NCBI GenBank assembly: GCA_964592645.1
Contig: CAZQFV010000015.1
Location: 26,149 to 90,148, forward strand
Source of the DNA: CAZQFV01 sp964592645
GTDB taxonomy: Bacteria; Chloroflexota; Chloroflexia; DTKN01
Direction of reading: 5' to 3'
Length of the DNA stretch: 64,000 nucleotides
The notes under the pieces were generated by a model that was not told where the DNA came from, searched no databases, and was given only the letters and a program-made list of their open reading frames with translations. Shown one piece after another: positions 50,501 through 58,742 of the stretch. Numbering within the stretch: position 1 is the first letter of the stretch; every line of letters begins with the position of its first letter. A program made the position numbers and the translations under genes.

Positions 50501-53500
50501 ACGGCGATGGCCGCCGAGTTGGCCAATGTGGAGAGCAGGCGCACATGGTGTTCGGTGTAGGCATCGTAGTGATCATAGTCCTGAAGGGCGATGATGCCGA
50601 CGACATGGTCCATATAGATCATGGGCACACCCAGCCACGACTTGGACGGGGTGCCGACATAGCGGATGCCATGTTCCTCGCAGAAAGCCTCCAAATCGCG
50701 GTTGATCACCACCGGGGCCTTCTGCTGGATCACGAACTCGGTCAGGCCGTGGCCCCGCTGCCGGCCGGCCAGCTCCAACCGCTGGCCGTACTCGTGGTAC
50801 ACGGGGAAGGAAACGGTCTCGGTGCGCTCGTCGTAGAGAGCGATGATAAAGTTGCTGGTATCGACAAGCCGTCCGCACTCCAGCGACATCTTTTCCAACA
50901 GCTCGTCCAGGCGCACCGTCGAGGAGATGGCCCGGCCCACCTCGTTCAGGCCGGTCAGATCGTTGATGCGCTGTTCGCGTTCCTGGAAGAGGCGGGCATT
51001 CTCCACGGCGATGCCGGCCTGCTCGGCCAGGCCGGTGAGCAGGGCCACCTCCTCCGGGGTGAACTCGCGCACCTGGCGGCTCATCACGCTGAGCACGCCC
51101 AGGATGCGCTGCTGGTAGGTGACCGGCACGCCCAGGAACGAATGCAGGCCGAGCTCCCTGTCCAACTCGACATCGGCCCGGAGACGCTTACGCGCCAGGA
51201 GGGTCACGTCGGCCACGGACAGCACCCGGCCCTCCGCCGCCACCTGTCCCGAAAGGCCTTCGCCCACCTTGGTGCGCTTGCTCTCCAGGAAAGAGTCCGG
51301 TAGGCCGGCTGCGGCGGCCGGGACGATCTCTTCGCCCTCGACCAGCCAGAGGGCCACGGTGTCCACCTCCATCTGCCGCTCGACCACCCCCACCAGCGTC
51401 CGCAGCACCTCCTGCAGCTCCAGCGTCGAGGTGATGGCGCGCGTCCCTTCCAGCAGGGCCGAAAGCTCGCGCACGCGCGCCTCCAACACCTTGGCCTGGC
51501 GTTCGCGCTCCTCGAAGAGGCGGGCGTTCTCGATGGCCACGGCCGCCTGGTGCGCCAGGCCGGAGAGGAACTCTAGGTCGGCGCGGGTGAAAGCCGCCGG
51601 GTGGCTCAGGTTATCCAGGTTGATCACGCCCACCAGCCCACGCCGGCCCTGCAGCGGCGCCGACATGATCGAGCGGATTGCCTTGCTGGAATCGGTCACC
51701 ACGAAACGCGGGTCGCTCTGCGCGTCCAGGACGATGTCCGCCCGGCCCTCGCGGCAGACCCACCCGGCAAAGCCCTCGTCCAACCCCATGCGGATCTTGT
51801 GGTCGCCCGCCTGGGCATAGCCGATCTGCGCCGTCACCACCAACTCCTGGGCCGCTTCGTCCAGGAGCAGGATCGAGCCGCGTTCGGCGGCCTGCACGCT
51901 CTGCACCGCCGCCTGCAGGATGGACTGCAGCAACGTCGGCAGGTCCAGCCGGGTAGCCACGTCGCGGCTGACCTCCAGCAGCGTGTTCACCTGCTGCAGG
52001 CGCTGGCGGGTCTCCTCGAAGAGGCGGGAGTTCTCCAGCGACACCGCGGCCTGCGCCGCCACGGTCGAGAGCACCGCCAGGTCGTCGCTGCTGTAAGCGT
52101 TCTCGCGCTCATAGCTCTCCACGCCGATCACCCCGATCACGCGGTCGGCGGCGATCAGCGGCACGCCCACCCAGGAGGAGGCCGGGATCCCGACGCGCTC
52201 GATGCCGTGGAGATCGTCGAACCCCTCTATCTCGGCCGACGATCGGAAGAGCAGCGGTTGGCGGGTGCGGATGATGTAGCCGGTCAATCCCTGTTCCAGG
52301 CTGTAGCGGCTGGGCGGCCGGCGCTCGTTGTTGACGATGTCCAGCGCCAGCTCCCATTCGCGGCGTTCCTCGTCGTACAGGGCGATGTAGAAGTTGGTGG
52401 TATCCAGGATGCGCCCGACCTGTTCGTGGATGGCCTGCATCACCTGGCCGCGCTCCAGGGCCGAGGAGAGAGCCCGGCCCATGTCGTTGAGGATGGCCAG
52501 CTCGGTGATGCGGCGCTCGCGCTCCTGGAAGAGGCGGGCGTTGTCGATGGCGATGGCCGCCTGGGCGGCGATGGTCGAGAAGAGGGCCAGGTCCTGTTCG
52601 TTGTAGACGTTCTCGCGCTCATAGGACTGGATGGCCATGACGCCGACGACCTTGTCGGCGGCGATCAGGGGCACGCCCAGCCAGGAGAGGGCCTGTTCGC
52701 CAAGGGCAGGGATGCCCAGTTCCTCGTGGACGGCCGCGTTTTCCATGGCGTTGCGCAGGAGGATCGGCTTGCGCGTGCGGATGATGTGGCTGGTCAGGCC
52801 GACGCCCAGCTTGTTGCGCGTCGGGGGCTGGCGCTCGCCGCGCTCGATCTGGAAGGCCAGGGTCCACTCCTCGACATCGGCCTCGTAGGTGGCGATGTAA
52901 AAGTTGGTGGTATCAAAGACGCGGGACACCTGCTGGTGCACCGTCTCCAGCAGCCGATCCAGGTCGAGGGCCGAGGAAAGGGCCGTGCTGATCTCGTTGA
53001 GGATGGCCAGCTCGGTGATGCGGCGCTCGCGCTCCTGGAAGAGGCGGGCGTTGTCGATGGCGATGGCCGCCTGGGCGGCGATGGTCGAGAAGAGGGCCAG
53101 GTCCTGTTCGTTGTAGACGTTCTCGCGCTCATAGGACTGGATGGCCATGACGCCGACGACCTTGTCGGCGGCGATCAGGGGCACGCCCAGCCAGGAGAGG
53201 GCCGGCCGGCCCAGCCGCTGCACGCCCTCGGACTCCTGGAAGGCATCCAGCTCGGCCGCGGTGCGGAACAGCAGCGGCACCTTGCGGCGGATGATATTCC
53301 CCGTCAGGCCGGCCCTCACCTTGTGGCGCTGCGGCGGCAGGCGCTGCCCCTCCTCGATCTGGTAAAAGGTCTCCCACTCGTCGGCGCGCTCGTCGTAGAG
53401 GGCGATGTAAAAGTTGGTCGTGGAAAAGATGCGGCCCACCTGCTGGTGAACCACCTCCACCAGGTCGCCCAGCTCCAGGGCCGAGGAGAGGGCCTGGCCG

Positions 53501-56500
53501 ATCTCGTTGAGGATGGCCAACTCGGCCAGGCGCTGCTCGCGCTCCCGGAAGAGGCGAGCGTTCTGGATGGCCACGGCCACCTGGTTGGCGACGGTCAGCA
53601 GGAACTGCCGCTCCCGGTCTCCGTAAGCGCCCTTCTGGTAGCTCTGCGCCGAGATGATCCCAATCAGGTCATCGCCCACTATGATCGGCACGCCCAGGTA
53701 GGACTGGGTGCGATCGGTGGGCAGGCCGCCCGAAAGGATCAGGTCCTCGAAGCTGCCGCTCTCGTACGCCTGGGGCAGGTCGGGGATCAGCAGGGGCCGG
53801 CGGTGCTCCACGATCCAGCCGGCCATACCGCCCTGGATGGGGGTGATCTCCGGGTCGTAGAGCACCCCGCGGTCCACCACCGGGTAGAAGCGCAGTTGAG
53901 CGCGGTCCGGCTCCAGGATGGCGATGTAGAACGATTCCACGTCGAGCACGCGGGACTGGGCGATGCGCTCATAGATAGAGAGGAGGATCGAGTCCAGGTC
54001 CAGGGACGAGGTCGTGGCCTGGCTGATGCGGTTGAGCACATTCAGTTCCGAGATGCGGCGCTCGCGCTCGCGGAAGAGACGGGCATTCTCCACGGCGATC
54101 GCCGCCTGGTTGGCAAAGATCTCCAGGGCCTCGATCGTCCGGCGGGCGGGGCGCTTGCGGTCGAACGGGTTGTCGGCCGAGAGCACGCCGAGCAGCTCCC
54201 CGGCGCTGGAGTACATCGGCACCAACACGATGTCGCGCAGGTGCCATTCCTCCGCGCCCAGTTCCTGCGGTTCCTGTTCCATACCGGGGAAGAGGTAGGT
54301 CTGCTCCAGGGCCGAGGCCAGGCCGGCCTCCTGGGGGATGAAATAGGAGCGGCTGATCTGGAACTCGTCGCGGAAAAGGTCCTGGTAGCTCTGCAGCGAG
54401 GGCCGGGTCTGCTGCAGGCGCTGAAAGTCCTCCAGCGGGATACCGGCGCTCGTCACCCGCTCCAGCACCGTCGGATCGTCCTCGGCCACCAGGCTGAAGA
54501 GGACCACGCCGTAGCCGACGCTGCCGACGACGCCGTAGGCCACCTGGCTCAGGATGTCGGGCAGTTCGCGGTCGGCCCGCAGGCTGTTGCCGATCTCCAG
54601 GATCTCGCGCAGCTGCGTGGCCCGCTGGCTCACCACCTCGCGCTGCTGCACCAACTCCTCGTAGCGGCGGGCGTTGCCCACGGCGAGCGAGGCCTGCGTG
54701 GCCAGCGTCTGGGCGAACTGCAGGTGCTCCTCGTCAAAGGCCCGCGGCTGGGTGCTGAGCACGTTGATCACGCCGATGACCCGCCCCTCGTACAGGATGG
54801 GCACCGAGAGGGCCGAGCGGGCCTCGCGCCGGACGCAGATGGGCCGCGGGTCGGCCTGCGAATCGGGGACGATCTCGGCGTGCCCGGTGCGCAGCACATC
54901 GTCGACCATGCTACGGCCCCGCCCCAGGCGCAACTGCCGCAGCAGGCGCATTTCCTCCGGCGAATAGCCCTGCACGGCCCCGGTGACGCGGAATGCGCCC
55001 ACGGCCTCGTCGTACATGGCGATATTGCCGTGGGTCGCGCCGGTGGCCCGAATCGACTCCTCCAGGATCGTCTGCAGGTTGTCGTCCAGGAGCAGGGTCG
55101 TGTTCAGGGCCTGCCCCACCTTCTGCAGGGCTAACAGTTGGTCGATCCGCTGGCGCAGGCGGCGCTCGGTCAGCTCGTACAGGCGGGCATTGTCGATGGC
55201 CACGGCCGCCTGGCCGGCCACCAGGCTGAGCAGCCGCAGATGTTCCTGGCGGAAGGCGTTGGCCTGGGAGCCGATCAGCTCCAGGGTGCCGATGAGCCGG
55301 TCGCCGATCAACATCGGCACGCCCAGGTAGGAGCGCATCTGCCCGCTCAGGACCATCTCCTCGCGCCGCGGGCGCACCTCCTGGAAGGCGGCGCAGTCGC
55401 CGATCAGCAGCGGCTGGCGATGGCGGCCGATCCAACCGGTGTACCCCTCGTCCAGGGAGTAGGTCTCGGCCGAGGCGACCCGCGCCACCTCTCCCAGCGT
55501 GGCCTCGGTCTGGAAGATTTTGCGCTCGGCGTCGTACAGGCAGACCTCGCCCTCGCTGCCGGGGAGCAGGCGCTGCACCCCCTCGATGAGCGCGCGGATC
55601 GTCGCCTGGTAGCCCAGGGTCCTGCCGAGGGTGCGGTTCACTTCCTGCAGCGCCGCTAGCTGCTCGGCCCAGCGGCGCGCCTCCGCAAAGAGCCGGGCGT
55701 TGGCGATGGCCGCCGCGGCTTGGTTGGCCATGGAGAGCAGCAGGCGCATGTCACGATCGCCGAAGGTGCGCCCCTCCTCGGCGTGCAGGACGTCGAGGAC
55801 GCCCAGCATCTCGTCGGCATAGACCAGGGGGACGGCGATCACGGCGCGGAAGTCGGCCGTGGCGTACTGGTTGGCGCGGCCGGCAAAGGTGCGGTAGTCA
55901 TCCACCATCAGGGGCTGGCGCGACTCGGCCACCTGGCCGGCCAGGCCCTGGCCGAGCTTCAAGCGCGTTCCCTGGTACTGGGCCGGCATATTGTAGATCA
56001 CGGCCAGCCCCAGTTCGCCGCTCGGCGCATCGTAGGTGTACAGCCCGCCGCTCGTGGCATCCAGGAGCTGCACCGCGCGCGCGACGACCGACTTCAGAAT
56101 GTCACCGACCTCCGTCTGGCGCGAGATCTCCACGGAGATATCGTGCAGCGCCGCCAGCTCCCGCGCGCGCCGCTGCTCCTGGGCAAAGAGGCGGGCGTTC
56201 TGGATGGCGATGGCCGCGTGCTCGGCCAGGTGGATGGAGAACTCCAGGTCCTGCTCGTCGAAGGCGGCCAGGCGCGCGCTCTCCAGGTTGAGCACACCGA
56301 GGATCTCGTCCTCGCGGCGAATCGGCACGGCCAGTTCCGAGCCCGTTTTCCCGGTCGCTTCGACATAGTCGGCATCCTGGGTGATGTCCTCGACCAGGAT
56401 CGGCTCGAGAGATCGCGCCACATGGCCGACGATGCCGGCCTCCAGAGGCCAGGGCTCGCGGGTGTACCGCTCCATGTCCTCGCGGTAGCCGCGGTGGGCC

Positions 56501-57750
56501 AGGATGAGCAGCCCATCGCCGCGCTCGGTCATCCCCAGCAGGGCGCCGGCATCGGCCCCGGTGAACTCGATGGCCCGGTCCAACACGGCCTGGATGACCT
56601 TGTGCAGGTCCAGGGTGCCGCTCAACTCCTGGTCGATCTGCTCGATGGCGCTCAACTGGTGCACCCGCCGCTCCAGGTTCTGGCGCACGCGGTCGTAGAG
56701 GCGGGCGTGGTCGAGCATAGCGGCGATCTGCGGGGCCACGGCCATCAGCAGGTCGCGGTCGTCCGGCTTGAAGGCGTTGGTCCGTTCGGACGAAAGCTCC
56801 AACGTGCCCACCAGCCGGTCGCCCAGGAGCAGCGGGACTCCCAGGTGCGAGGCGAAGCCGACCTCGCCCTTGGGGCGGATCACTTTCTCGGCGGCGACAT
56901 CGGGGATCCACAGGGGCCGGCGGTGCACGGCCATCCAGCCGCTATACCCTTCGCCGGGAGCATAGCGCGCCTCGCGCGATCGCAGGCCGTCCGGCGTGTA
57001 CAGGCTGCGGCTGGTCAGACAGCCCTCCTCCCCGGACCAGAGGGTGATCTCGCCCTCGGCAAAGGGCACGATCTCCCGCAGCGAGGTAAAGACCTGCTCC
57101 ACCAGGCGGTCCATCTCCAACGCCGTGCTGATCGCGCTGCCGATGCGCTGGACCACCTCCAGCTCGCGGGACCGCCGCCGCTCCTCCTCGCGCCGCCGAC
57201 GCTGCGTGCGCTCCATCTGCGCCATCAGCCCGCCGACGCCGCCGACGGCGACAAAGGCAAAGAGGCGCAGGAGCAGCTTGGGATCGCCGAGGCCGGCCGA
57301 GAAGTAGGTGGACTGCGGCCCAATCAGCGCCAACAGGATGTAGGCCCCCGAGACCACCAGGGAGGAGAGGACGCTCACCGCCATCCCGAAGCGCAGTGCC
57401 GCCATCAGGATGACCAGGAAGAAGAGGACCTCGTAGGGGTAGTACTGCACCGGCGTCATCCAGACCAACGCCGCGATAAAGGCGATATCCAAAAACTGCA
57501 GGCACAGGCTGAGGGCCCGGAACGGCCGCACCCGTGGCCAGATCCACACCAGGACCGTCCAGACCAGGTTGCCCGCGCCCAGGCCGGCCGCCAACAGGTT
57601 CACCCGCGCCTTGATGTCCACCGAGTAGCGGGCGAACAGGATGTTGACCAACAGGATAAAGGCCAGCAGCGCCCAGCGCACGACCGTGGCCAGTCGCTCG
57701 CTGGCGGCCAACTCATCCGATGGGCGGAACCACTCCTTGACGCGGCGCAT
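47497..57750 (-). CDS. Giant hybrid histidine kinase: membrane domain, 15 GAF, PAS, HisKA, HATPase, two receivers
   Basis: 3417 residues in one uninterrupted frame. The N-terminal membrane part has about five to six helices (25-180). Fifteen GAF units follow (about 190-2740), separated by linkers such as RRITELAILNEIS. Then PAS (ADGVIVVDRANRILMANPAA), HisKA with His in FISTVSHELRTPLTSIKGYV, and HATPase (NLVSNAYKYTREGG, GTGLGLAISKSFIELHGG). Receiver 1 has Asp in LITLDLLMAG and receiver 2 has Asp in LILLDLRMP. GAF units 8-10 are very close to each other and two share 210 identical bases. It can probably integrate many signals and pass phosphate to its own receivers and the REC protein encoded next. 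The start at 57750 abuts a 7-base repeat array. Confidence 0.95.
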   Translation of the reverse strand: MRRVKEWFRPSDELAASERLATVVRWALLAFILLVNILFARYSVDIKARVNLLAAGLGAGNLVWTVLVWIWPRVRPFRALSLCLQFLDIAFIAALVWMTPVQYYPYEVLFFLVILMAALRFGMAVSVLSSLVVSGAYILLALIGPQSTYFSAGLGDPKLLLRLFAFVAVGGVGGLMAQMERTQRRRREEERRRSRELEVVQRIGSAISTALEMDRLVEQVFTSLREIVPFAEGEITLWSGEEGCLTSRSLYTPDGLRSREARYAPGEGYSGWMAVHRRPLWIPDVAAEKVIRPKGEVGFASHLGVPLLLGDRLVGTLELSSERTNAFKPDDRDLLMAVAPQIAAMLDHARLYDRVRQNLERRVHQLSAIEQIDQELSGTLDLHKVIQAVLDRAIEFTGADAGALLGMTERGDGLLILAHRGYREDMERYTREPWPLEAGIVGHVARSLEPILVEDITQDADYVEATGKTGSELAVPIRREDEILGVLNLESARLAAFDEQDLEFSIHLAEHAAIAIQNARLFAQEQRRARELAALHDISVEISRQTEVGDILKSVVARAVQLLDATSGGLYTYDAPSGELGLAVIYNMPAQYQGTRLKLGQGLAGQVAESRQPLMVDDYRTFAGRANQYATADFRAVIAVPLVYADEMLGVLDVLHAEEGRTFGDRDMRLLLSMANQAAAAIANARLFAEARRWAEQLAALQEVNRTLGRTLGYQATIRALIEGVQRLLPGSEGEVCLYDAERKIFQTEATLGEVARVASAETYSLDEGYTGWIGRHRQPLLIGDCAAFQEVRPRREEMVLSGQMRSYLGVPMLIGDRLIGTLELIGSQANAFRQEHLRLLSLVAGQAAVAIDNARLYELTERRLRQRIDQLLALQKVGQALNTTLLLDDNLQTILEESIRATGATHGNIAMYDEAVGAFRVTGAVQGYSPEEMRLLRQLRLGRGRSMVDDVLRTGHAEIVPDSQADPRPICVRREARSALSVPILYEGRVIGVINVLSTQPRAFDEEHLQFAQTLATQASLAVGNARRYEELVQQREVVSQRATQLREILEIGNSLRADRELPDILSQVAYGVVGSVGYGVVLFSLVAEDDPTVLERVTSAGIPLEDFQRLQQTRPSLQSYQDLFRDEFQISRSYFIPQEAGLASALEQTYLFPGMEQEPQELGAEEWHLRDIVLVPMYSSAGELLGVLSADNPFDRKRPARRTIEALEIFANQAAIAVENARLFRERERRISELNVLNRISQATTSSLDLDSILLSIYERIAQSRVLDVESFYIAILEPDRAQLRFYPVVDRGVLYDPEITPIQGGMAGWIVEHRRPLLIPDLPQAYESGSFEDLILSGGLPTDRTQSYLGVPIIVGDDLIGIISAQSYQKGAYGDRERQFLLTVANQVAVAIQNARLFREREQRLAELAILNEIGQALSSALELGDLVEVVHQQVGRIFSTTNFYIALYDERADEWETFYQIEEGQRLPPQRHKVRAGLTGNIIRRKVPLLFRTAAELDAFQESEGVQRLGRPALSWLGVPLIAADKVVGVMAIQSYERENVYNEQDLALFSTIAAQAAIAIDNARLFQERERRITELAILNEISTALSSALDLDRLLETVHQQVSRVFDTTNFYIATYEADVEEWTLAFQIERGERQPPTRNKLGVGLTSHIIRTRKPILLRNAMENAAVHEELGIPALGEQALSWLGVPLIAADKVVGVMAIQSYERENVYNEQDLALFSTIAAQAAIAIDNARLFQERERRITELAILNDMGRALSSALERGQVMQAIHEQVGRILDTTNFYIALYDEERREWELALDIVNNERRPPSRYSLEQGLTGYIIRTRQPLLFRSSAEIEGFDDLHGIERVGIPASSWVGVPLIAADRVIGVIGVESYERENAYSSDDLAVLSTVAAQAAVSLENSRLFEETRQRLQQVNTLLEVSRDVATRLDLPTLLQSILQAAVQSVQAAERGSILLLDEAAQELVVTAQIGYAQAGDHKIRMGLDEGFAGWVCREGRADIVLDAQSDPRFVVTDSSKAIRSIMSAPLQGRRGLVGVINLDNLSHPAAFTRADLEFLSGLAHQAAVAIENARLFEERERQAKVLEARVRELSALLEGTRAITSTLELQEVLRTLVGVVERQMEVDTVALWLVEGEEIVPAAAAGLPDSFLESKRTKVGEGLSGQVAAEGRVLSVADVTLLARKRLRADVELDRELGLHSFLGVPVTYQQRILGVLSVMSRQVREFTPEEVALLTGLAEQAGIAVENARLFQEREQRINDLTGLNEVGRAISSTVRLDELLEKMSLECGRLVDTSNFIIALYDERTETVSFPVYHEYGQRLELAGRQRGHGLTEFVIQQKAPVVINRDLEAFCEEHGIRYVGTPSKSWLGVPMIYMDHVVGIIALQDYDHYDAYTEHHVRLLSTLANSAAIAVQNARLFSDLETSRTELETRLIQLGALQEVSQAVSGTLEVDAVIATVLDAVTATIGFSYAVISLVDEEANEVRAVQGVGVAPEQIADSHKPLDSSDIMADIVRSGKTEVIDGWDDRFDREMFEKFGHANLVRVYAPLVARGKAIGLIEAGYAKEFRSTITQDDIEVLQTFLTQASIAIDNARLFAEIRRFTEELEKMVEARTQQLQDEKNRLEALHTITTELSSSLDLDEILLKTIDLASMATGRSLGMVLLREPGTNDLVCRAMLDEGNVLRPGHQVVALSAASALREVLEEHQTLRIEDAQHDPRTAGLPPLPSGTRSVAAVPLVSAEEVVGVILLTHSQSGFFDDDQMRLLATLGGEVATAIHNAELYAYINDQALRLSDMLTSQQEEASKVRSILQSIADGVIVVDRANRILMANPAAQQILGMAREELEGRTTAELPGLFLAGGILSQDARRFELLDRYINVHSTPVVMDSGEILGRVYVLRDITREVEADRAKSEFISTVSHELRTPLTSIKGYVDLILLGSVGEISPMQRSFLEVVRSNSNRLVDLINDLLDISRIETGRIVLNPEPISILEVVEEVTESARAEIERKHLRLEVQVAPDLPPVQADRKRIVQVLNNLVSNAYKYTREGGRIAVVAGCTDGFVQISVADSGVGISKEDLKKLFTRFFRADNPLRDEVGGTGLGLAISKSFIELHGGQMWVESEVDVGSTFFFTLPLQEASAQQEEQPASNGMAELAGRPPTERKSRILVVDDEPNIVDLLRYQLERAGYEVYTARRGEEALQVARREHPDLITLDLLMAGMDGAEVLEKLKGDKQTADIPVVIISIVAEKENLMAMGAIDFLPKPLEEPELLATVERVLQQMQKPVGTVLVADDDPDIVGWLRRVLTEKGFAVREAGDGEAVLNLVVQSAPDLILLDLRMPKLDGREVITRLKLREDTRDIPIIVITASSVDREKDRVQILGMGAEGFLTKPFPAEDLVREIGLVLSKKTEAAKE
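52484..53203. repeat. 210-bp perfect direct duplication inside the giant kinase gene
   Basis: Bases 52484-52693 and 52994-53203 are identical as far as I can compare them by eye; the offset is 510 bases (170 codons, one GAF unit). They cover the linker and the first part of consecutive GAF units. Confidence 0.85.
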
Positions 57751-57799
57751 TGCCTCTTGCTTCCTGCTTCTTGCTTCCAGCCTCTCGCTCCCTGCCTCC
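57751..57799. repeat. Heptanucleotide tandem repeat before the giant kinase gene
   Basis: Seven perfect-register 7-mers of TGCYTCY type on the plus strand: TGCCTCT, TGCTTCC, TGCTTCT, TGCTTCC, AGCCTCT, CGCTCCC, TGCCTCC. They fill the whole gap between the upstream stop codon and the kinase ATG. The minus-strand sequence (AGAAGCAGGAAGC) must also serve as ribosome-binding site. Confidence 0.7.
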
Positions 57800-58722
57800 T
57801 AATCGTAGACGATCTTGCTCCCCGTGCCCGGCAGCTTGCGGGCTTGCTGTCGCACCTCGGACGCCGCCTCGCTCAGCTCGCGGATGTCGCTAAAGGTGCG
57901 CTTCGTCCCGTCGATCACACCGATGACGAGCCCCATCAACGGCACCTGCACCTCCTGCCCCATGTCGTTCTGGACGACCAGGTAGCCGGCCTTGCGATCC
58001 TTGTAGTCGTAGAGGGTGCCGATGCGCTCGTCGAACTTTTGCATCAGGTGCTCACAGATGGCCCGGATGCGCTCGGGGCGCGAGGTCAAGATAAAGTCGC
58101 TCCCCCCGATGTGCCCGACAAAGTCCTCGGCGGTGCCCTTTTCGTTGACCGCCTCGTTCAAGAACAGGGCTACGAAACGCAAGGCGTTGTCGCCGGCGAC
58201 GAACCCATAGGCCTCGGTGAAGGCGTTAAAGTACAACAGGCCGATCGAGGCCATGGCCCAGTCGTGCCGGGTGAGGATGCGCTTCATCTGCTCCTCGATC
58301 AGCTTGCTGCCCGGCATGCCGGTCGTTGGGTTGGTCAGGTTGAGGAAAGAGGCGCGCTCCAGCGCGCGGTTGACGCGCATGTGCAGCTCTTCGATATCGA
58401 ACGGCTTGACCATATAATCGTCCGCCCCCATCTGGAAGCCCTGCATCTTGTCTTCCTTCTCCCCCTTGGCGGTGAGGAAGATGATGGGGATATGGCTGGT
58501 GCGCATGTTGGAGCGCAGCGCCTGGCAGATGGCGTAGCCGTCCATGTCGGGCAGCATGACGTCCAGCAGCACCAGGTCCGGCATTTTTTGTCGGCTCAGC
58601 TCCAGCGCCTGCGACCCCCGGGTGGCGACAAAGGCCTCATAGTTCTTGGAAGTGAAAAAGATCTGCAACAGGCCGGCGATATCCGGGGCATCCTCGACAA
58701 TCAAGATCTTTTGCTTGGGCAT
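57799..58722 (-). CDS. Response regulator with degenerate GGDEF-like domain
   Basis: 307 residues from ATG 58722. Receiver domain at 1-120: acidic pair in VEDAPD, phospho-Asp in LVLLDVMLPDMDG, and Lys in YMVKPFDIEE. The C-terminal 150 residues have GGDEF-fold features (LLYFNAFTEAYGFVAGDNALRFVA), but the active-site loop is GHIGGSDFIL (GGSDF). Diguanylate cyclase activity is therefore doubtful, and the domain may bind a nucleotide or a partner. It is 49 bases upstream of the giant kinase gene. Confidence 0.88.
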   Translation of the reverse strand: MPKQKILIVEDAPDIAGLLQIFFTSKNYEAFVATRGSQALELSRQKMPDLVLLDVMLPDMDGYAICQALRSNMRTSHIPIIFLTAKGEKEDKMQGFQMGADDYMVKPFDIEELHMRVNRALERASFLNLTNPTTGMPGSKLIEEQMKRILTRHDWAMASIGLLYFNAFTEAYGFVAGDNALRFVALFLNEAVNEKGTAEDFVGHIGGSDFILTSRPERIRAICEHLMQKFDERIGTLYDYKDRKAGYLVVQNDMGQEVQVPLMGLVIGVIDGTKRTFSDIRELSEAASEVRQQARKLPGTGSKIVYD

Positions 58723-58742
58723 CGCTTTCCTCCCGCAGGCTT

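Noticed and set aside
57751..57799. Repeat array considered as a CRISPR
   Set aside because: Units are seven bases without spacers.
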